Source: Pseudomonas fluorescens | GTDB taxonomy: Bacteria; Pseudomonadota; Gammaproteobacteria; Pseudomonadales; Pseudomonadaceae | Assembly (NCBI RefSeq): GCF_018614655.1 | Contig: NZ_JAGGOG010000011.1 | Coordinates: 186,001 to 250,000, forward strand | Direction: 5' to 3' | DNA length: 64,000 nucleotides | Part shown: piece by piece, positions 61,092-64,000 of the stretch | Position numbering within the stretch: the first letter of the stretch is position 1 | Layout: every line of letters begins with the position of its first letter | Translations under genes and position numbers: made by a program | The notes under the pieces: generated by a model | What the model saw: only the letters and a program-made list of their open reading frames with translations | Told to the model about the DNA's origin: nothing | Databases searched by the model: none

Positions 61092-62255
61092 TTACAGCGG
61101 ACGACCGATGGCGTTGCAGACGCTGGTGTTGCCGATGCTCAAGCCGTTGGTTGCAGTGACGAAGGTGTCACGAACGGCGGTTTTCCAGTTGGCTGGCAGT
61201 GGCACGAAGCGGTTGTTCTTGATGGCGTTGTCGTTGTTGGTCAATGTGCTCGAACCGTAGTGACGGCTGAAGAAAGCACGCACTTGCGAGGTTTGGGTCG
61301 CATCGGCGTAGCACTGGCTGAAGATCAGGTTGGTGAAGCCCAGGATTGGGTAGCCATCGGTTGGGTAAGGCACGACGCTTGGATCAAGTGGGTCGGCAGC
61401 GCCAAACACTGGAACCCAGAGGTTCTGGGTGCCACGGTCAGCGACGGCAGGCGGGGCAACGTTGCCGATGGCAACCGAGACGTTGGCAGGGTTAGGCGAA
61501 ACACCACCGATCTGGGCGACTTTGGTAGCGTCATCCAGGCCGGCCAGGGTCGGTGCGGCGTAGTCAGGGCTCATGTAAGTGATGCGGCTGTCAGCAGCAT
61601 TCAGCGCATCCATGACGCCTTGGCTGGTGACTGCAGGTACGGCACCAGCTGGCAGGCCACCCGAGTAGCTGCTGGCGAAGTTGGTGGTGACGGCGAAGGT
61701 GCCGGTTTCGGCGCACTTGGCTTTCAGGAAGCGGGTGAACAGCTCAGTGGTACCGCTGCTCTCGTTGCGGTAAACCACCGTCAGGTTACCGGTGCGGCCG
61801 GAGGTAGGGATCTGGTCCCAGGTGGTCAAACGACCGGAGAACACACCGCACAGCTCATTGACGCTCAGGTTGACTGCGGTGGCGCCTGCCTTGTTGAACG
61901 GAATGGCAACCGACGTGGCCACCGACGGCACCTGGATCAACTTGCCCCAGGCCGCGCCGTGGGCGCTGGCGTAGTTAGTCAGTTCAGTGTTAGTCAGCTT
62001 GGAGTCGCTACCCGCCCAATGCACGTTCTTGGTACCGGCACCCAATTGGCTGTAGTCGTTGTTCAGGAAAGCCAGCTTGCCTTTACCGCTACCCACACCG
62101 ATGTACGGGGCAAAACCGGCAGTCAATACACCGGCAGTCTGGTACAGCGGCTGTGGCAGCGTTGCACCGCCACCGTTGATGTCAGCCATGGCCGCCTGGG
62201 CGGTGCACAGGGCAGCGAGGGTCATGGATACCGCGAGAACATTGCGCTTAAACAT
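61092..62255 (-). CDS. DING-family phosphate-binding protein
   Basis: 387 residues; AAGGAGC precedes ATG 62255. Signal peptide of 25 residues (ending AQAAMA), with the mature N-terminus being DINGGGATLPQPLYQT, the defining DING sequence. Phosphate-binding residues lie in GVGSGKGK, SDSKLT and ESSGTTELFTRF, as in the known P. fluorescens SBW25 DING protein, to which it is clearly homologous. It binds phosphate tightly and is secreted or periplasmic. It sits between a type II secretion gene and pdtA, the arrangement of lapA in P. aeruginosa, where a Hxc-type system exports phosphatase/DING proteins during phosphate limitation. Own terminator at 61028-61062. Confidence 0.93.
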   Translation of the reverse strand: MFKRNVLAVSMTLAALCTAQAAMADINGGGATLPQPLYQTAGVLTAGFAPYIGVGSGKGKLAFLNNDYSQLGAGTKNVHWAGSDSKLTNTELTNYASAHGAAWGKLIQVPSVATSVAIPFNKAGATAVNLSVNELCGVFSGRLTTWDQIPTSGRTGNLTVVYRNESSGTTELFTRFLKAKCAETGTFAVTTNFASSYSGGLPAGAVPAVTSQGVMDALNAADSRITYMSPDYAAPTLAGLDDATKVAQIGGVSPNPANVSVAIGNVAPPAVADRGTQNLWVPVFGAADPLDPSVVPYPTDGYPILGFTNLIFSQCYADATQTSQVRAFFSRHYGSSTLTNNDNAIKNNRFVPLPANWKTAVRDTFVTATNGLSIGNTSVCNAIGRPL

Positions 62256-62770
62256 GAAGATGCTCCTTTCGTCGTATTCGTACGTTGAGTAGATGGCTCT
62301 TGCATGACGCTATGGCGCTCCGGTCCCAAGCCTGGATCAGGGGTGACTTGAAGGTGAGGCCATGGCGAAGAAGTTCGCAGTTTCCGATGACAGCTAAAGG
62401 AAAAAACCTCGGGAGAAAACCCTTGATTTTCAAATAGATTCTCGGGTGTTTCGGCAACAAAAGCGGACGGTTTCGGCCCAGGTGACAGCGAGGTTTCACT
62501 CGATTTTTTCAGCCCTTGGCTGCAGGCCGCATGCGCTGTGTCGAAGGGTGTTGCAGATGACAGAACAAGGAACCCGAGGTTGGGTAGTGTGGAGTCGGGT
62601 TCCAGGGGCGGAGTTATTCGCCGTAGCAGTTGTCGAGCCTTGGCGAGGCTACGTAGGCCGCGCCACTGTTCCCAAGCCGAGTTGCACCCTACGCAGCCTC
62701 GCCAAGGCTCGACAGCTGCTACGGGGGGATCAAATGGAACGACCCCACGTTTGCCCGGTGACGTTGCGGT
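62256..62770. promoter_or_regulatory. Promoter region of the DING gene with three PhoB half-site-like words
   Basis: 515 bp without a gene. On the minus strand CTGTCAT at 62387-62393 and 62557-62563 and CTGTCAC at 62482-62488 match one half of a Pho box; the expected second half 11 bp away is not clear in any of them. A REPIN occupies 62622-62723. Confidence 0.4.
62622..62723. repeat. REPIN (GTAGCAG family)
   Basis: 62622-62650 and 62695-62723 are inverted 29-nt copies (one mismatch), the same family as 4264-4377 but with GCCTTGGC instead of GCTTTAGC in the stem. Confidence 0.88.
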
Positions 62771-63982
62771 CTAGGTGACCAACTGATTGATCTCGATGAT
62801 CGGCAACAACACCGCCATGACGATCACCAGCACCACCGCGCCCATCACCACGATCATCAAGGGTTCGAGTAACGCCGTCATGCCCATGGCCCGCCGCTCT
62901 ATGTCCCGGGACAGGGTTTGCGCGGCGCGTTCAAGCATCGGCGGCAACGAGCCGGTTTTTTCGCCGCTGGCAATCAGGTGGATGAGCACCGGCGGGAACA
63001 CCTTTTCCACCGCCAGGGCCGGTGCCAGGTTGACGCCTTCGCGCACCTTGGCAGTGGCCTCGGTGACGCATTGGCTCAGGCGATCGTTGGACAAGGTCTG
63101 ACGCGCCGCCTCCAACGCCCGCAACAACGGCACCCCGGCGCCACCCAGAATCGCCAGTGTGGAGGCAAACCGTGCGGTATTGAGCCCCAGTACAAAGCGC
63201 CCGATCAGCGGCAACCGCAGGACTCGACTGTGCCAGCTCAAGCGCGCCACCGGGTTGCGCAGGTACAGGCGCCAACTCCAGAAGCCGCCTACCAGCACGG
63301 CAAAACACAACCAGCCCCAGGCGCGGATAAAGTCGCTGGCATTGAGCATCGCCAGGGTCAGCCCCGGCAGGTCCTGGCGCGCCTGGGAAAAGGCACTGAC
63401 CACTTGCGGCACCACGTAGCTCAACAGGAAAATCACGATGCCGATGGACACCAGCCCGACCACCCCCGGATAGATGAACGCCGTGAGGATCTTGCCCCGC
63501 AAATTGTTGCGCTCCTCGATGTAGTCCGCCAGGCGCTCCATGACCTGGGCCAGGTCACCGGACTCCTCCCCCGCCGCGATCAGCGCCCGGTAGATCGACG
63601 GAAAATCCCGCGGCCGCGCCGCCAAGGCGTCGGCCAGACGCATACCGCTGCGCACATCGGCACGCACGCTACTGAGGATCTGCGCGATGTGCTTGCGCTC
63701 GGCCTGCTCCACCGTGGCACTGAGGGCCGCTTCCAACGGCAGGCTGGCCCCCAGCAAACTCGCCAGTTGGCGAGTGGCCCACGCCAAGTCGTTGTCCGAT
63801 AGCTTGGCACTGAACAATCCACCCGTGTTGGCCGTGGGGTGGTTGTCCTCGATCTGCACCAACAAGGCGGTCAGCCCGCGGCTGCGCAAGTGGGCAAAGG
63901 CGCCGCTCTGGCTATCGGCTTCCAGGTGGCCGGATTCGAGTTTGCCGGTGGCATCGGCGGCTTCATAGCGGTAGCGATTCAT
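62771..63982 (-). CDS. gspF: Type II secretion inner-membrane protein F (GspF/HxcS-like)
   Basis: 403 residues, the usual GspF length. Two T2SSF domains: the first around residues 75-200 (RQLASLLGASLPLEAALSAT, ALIAAGEESGDLAQVMERLA) and the second around 275-395 (LNTARFASTLAILGGAGVPL, LIASGEKTGSLPPMLERAAQ), with three membrane segments (IGIVIFLLSYVVPQVV, LIVVMGAVVLVIVMAVLLP). It is the platform protein of a type II secretion system. Its position beside the DING gene matches the hxc cluster of P. aeruginosa (hxcS next to lapA). The start overlaps the stop of the preceding gene (TGATG). Confidence 0.92.
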   Translation of the reverse strand: MNRYRYEAADATGKLESGHLEADSQSGAFAHLRSRGLTALLVQIEDNHPTANTGGLFSAKLSDNDLAWATRQLASLLGASLPLEAALSATVEQAERKHIAQILSSVRADVRSGMRLADALAARPRDFPSIYRALIAAGEESGDLAQVMERLADYIEERNNLRGKILTAFIYPGVVGLVSIGIVIFLLSYVVPQVVSAFSQARQDLPGLTLAMLNASDFIRAWGWLCFAVLVGGFWSWRLYLRNPVARLSWHSRVLRLPLIGRFVLGLNTARFASTLAILGGAGVPLLRALEAARQTLSNDRLSQCVTEATAKVREGVNLAPALAVEKVFPPVLIHLIASGEKTGSLPPMLERAAQTLSRDIERRAMGMTALLEPLMIVVMGAVVLVIVMAVLLPIIEINQLVT

Positions 63983-64000
63983 CAGGCGTCCCGTGTCACA
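63982..64000 (-). CDS. C-terminal codons of the gene before gspF (probably gspE)
   Basis: Only VTRDA and a TGA that overlaps the gspF ATG are in the window. By the usual type II order the gene would be the GspE ATPase; the sequence itself cannot show it. Confidence 0.4.

Overview
The window looks like a chromosomal segment of a Pseudomonas of the fluorescens group. The reasons are high-GC coding with G/C-ending codons, typical Pseudomonas REP/REPIN repeats between genes, a DING phosphate-binding protein beside a type II secretion gene, and a giant two-partner-secretion locus that matches in gene order the hxc-lapA-pdt region I know from P. aeruginosa. I see no rRNA, tRNA, CRISPR array or complete insertion sequence. 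All assignments come from reading the sequence; no database was searched.

Layout. 0-9.9 kb: the tail of an unknown gene, a periplasmic RidA-like protein, a TonB-dependent receptor whose signal-peptide region carries an in-frame REPIN, a LysR regulator, an amidohydrolase with a small coupled upstream ORF, an AraC regulator, a pirin, a tiny secreted protein of four 13-residue repeats, a GlxA-type AraC regulator and a thioesterase. 9.9-12.7 kb: an AT-richer island holding a tight three-gene cassette (clavaminate-synthase-like Fe/2OG oxygenase, TSUP membrane exporter, YbaK-type tRNA-editing protein). This is my best candidate for an undescribed system: a non-standard amino acid made, exported and edited off tRNA. 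12.9-24.8 kb: SotB efflux pump, a fimbrial-like orphan, a bile-acid-symporter-family transporter with divergent AraC regulator, an orphan ABC binding protein, a thiolase / acyl-CoA ligase / MHS transporter operon facing a PAS-LuxR regulator, and a pyruvoyl-type decarboxylase of the phosphatidylserine decarboxylase family.

24.9-32.0 kb: an RpiR regulator followed by a D-alanyl-D-alanine dipeptidase (ddpX) and a complete dipeptide ABC importer, a peptidoglycan-dipeptide scavenging operon. 32.7-38.2 kb: LysR, MFS carrier, class III CoA-transferase and methylmalonyl-CoA decarboxylase, which together suggest import, CoA activation and decarboxylation of a (methyl)malonate-like acid, then another LysR gene.

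38.2-64 kb, all on the minus strand: a locus resembling the Pdt two-partner system. Reading in the direction of transcription: a type II secretion F protein, a DING protein, a 4201-residue secreted TpsA protein, a Phd/transposase-domain fusion regulator, the TpsB pore, an ExbB with a lectin-like periplasmic extension, ExbD, TonB, a porin, a coiled-coil protein, a YbjN protein and a parvulin isomerase. It appears to be a phosphate-stress-linked surface/secretion locus with its own TonB energising module.

Two composite ~0.7 kb palindromic repeats (32.0-32.7 and 47.5-48.2 kb) lie in inverted orientation and bracket 15 kb that could invert by recombination.
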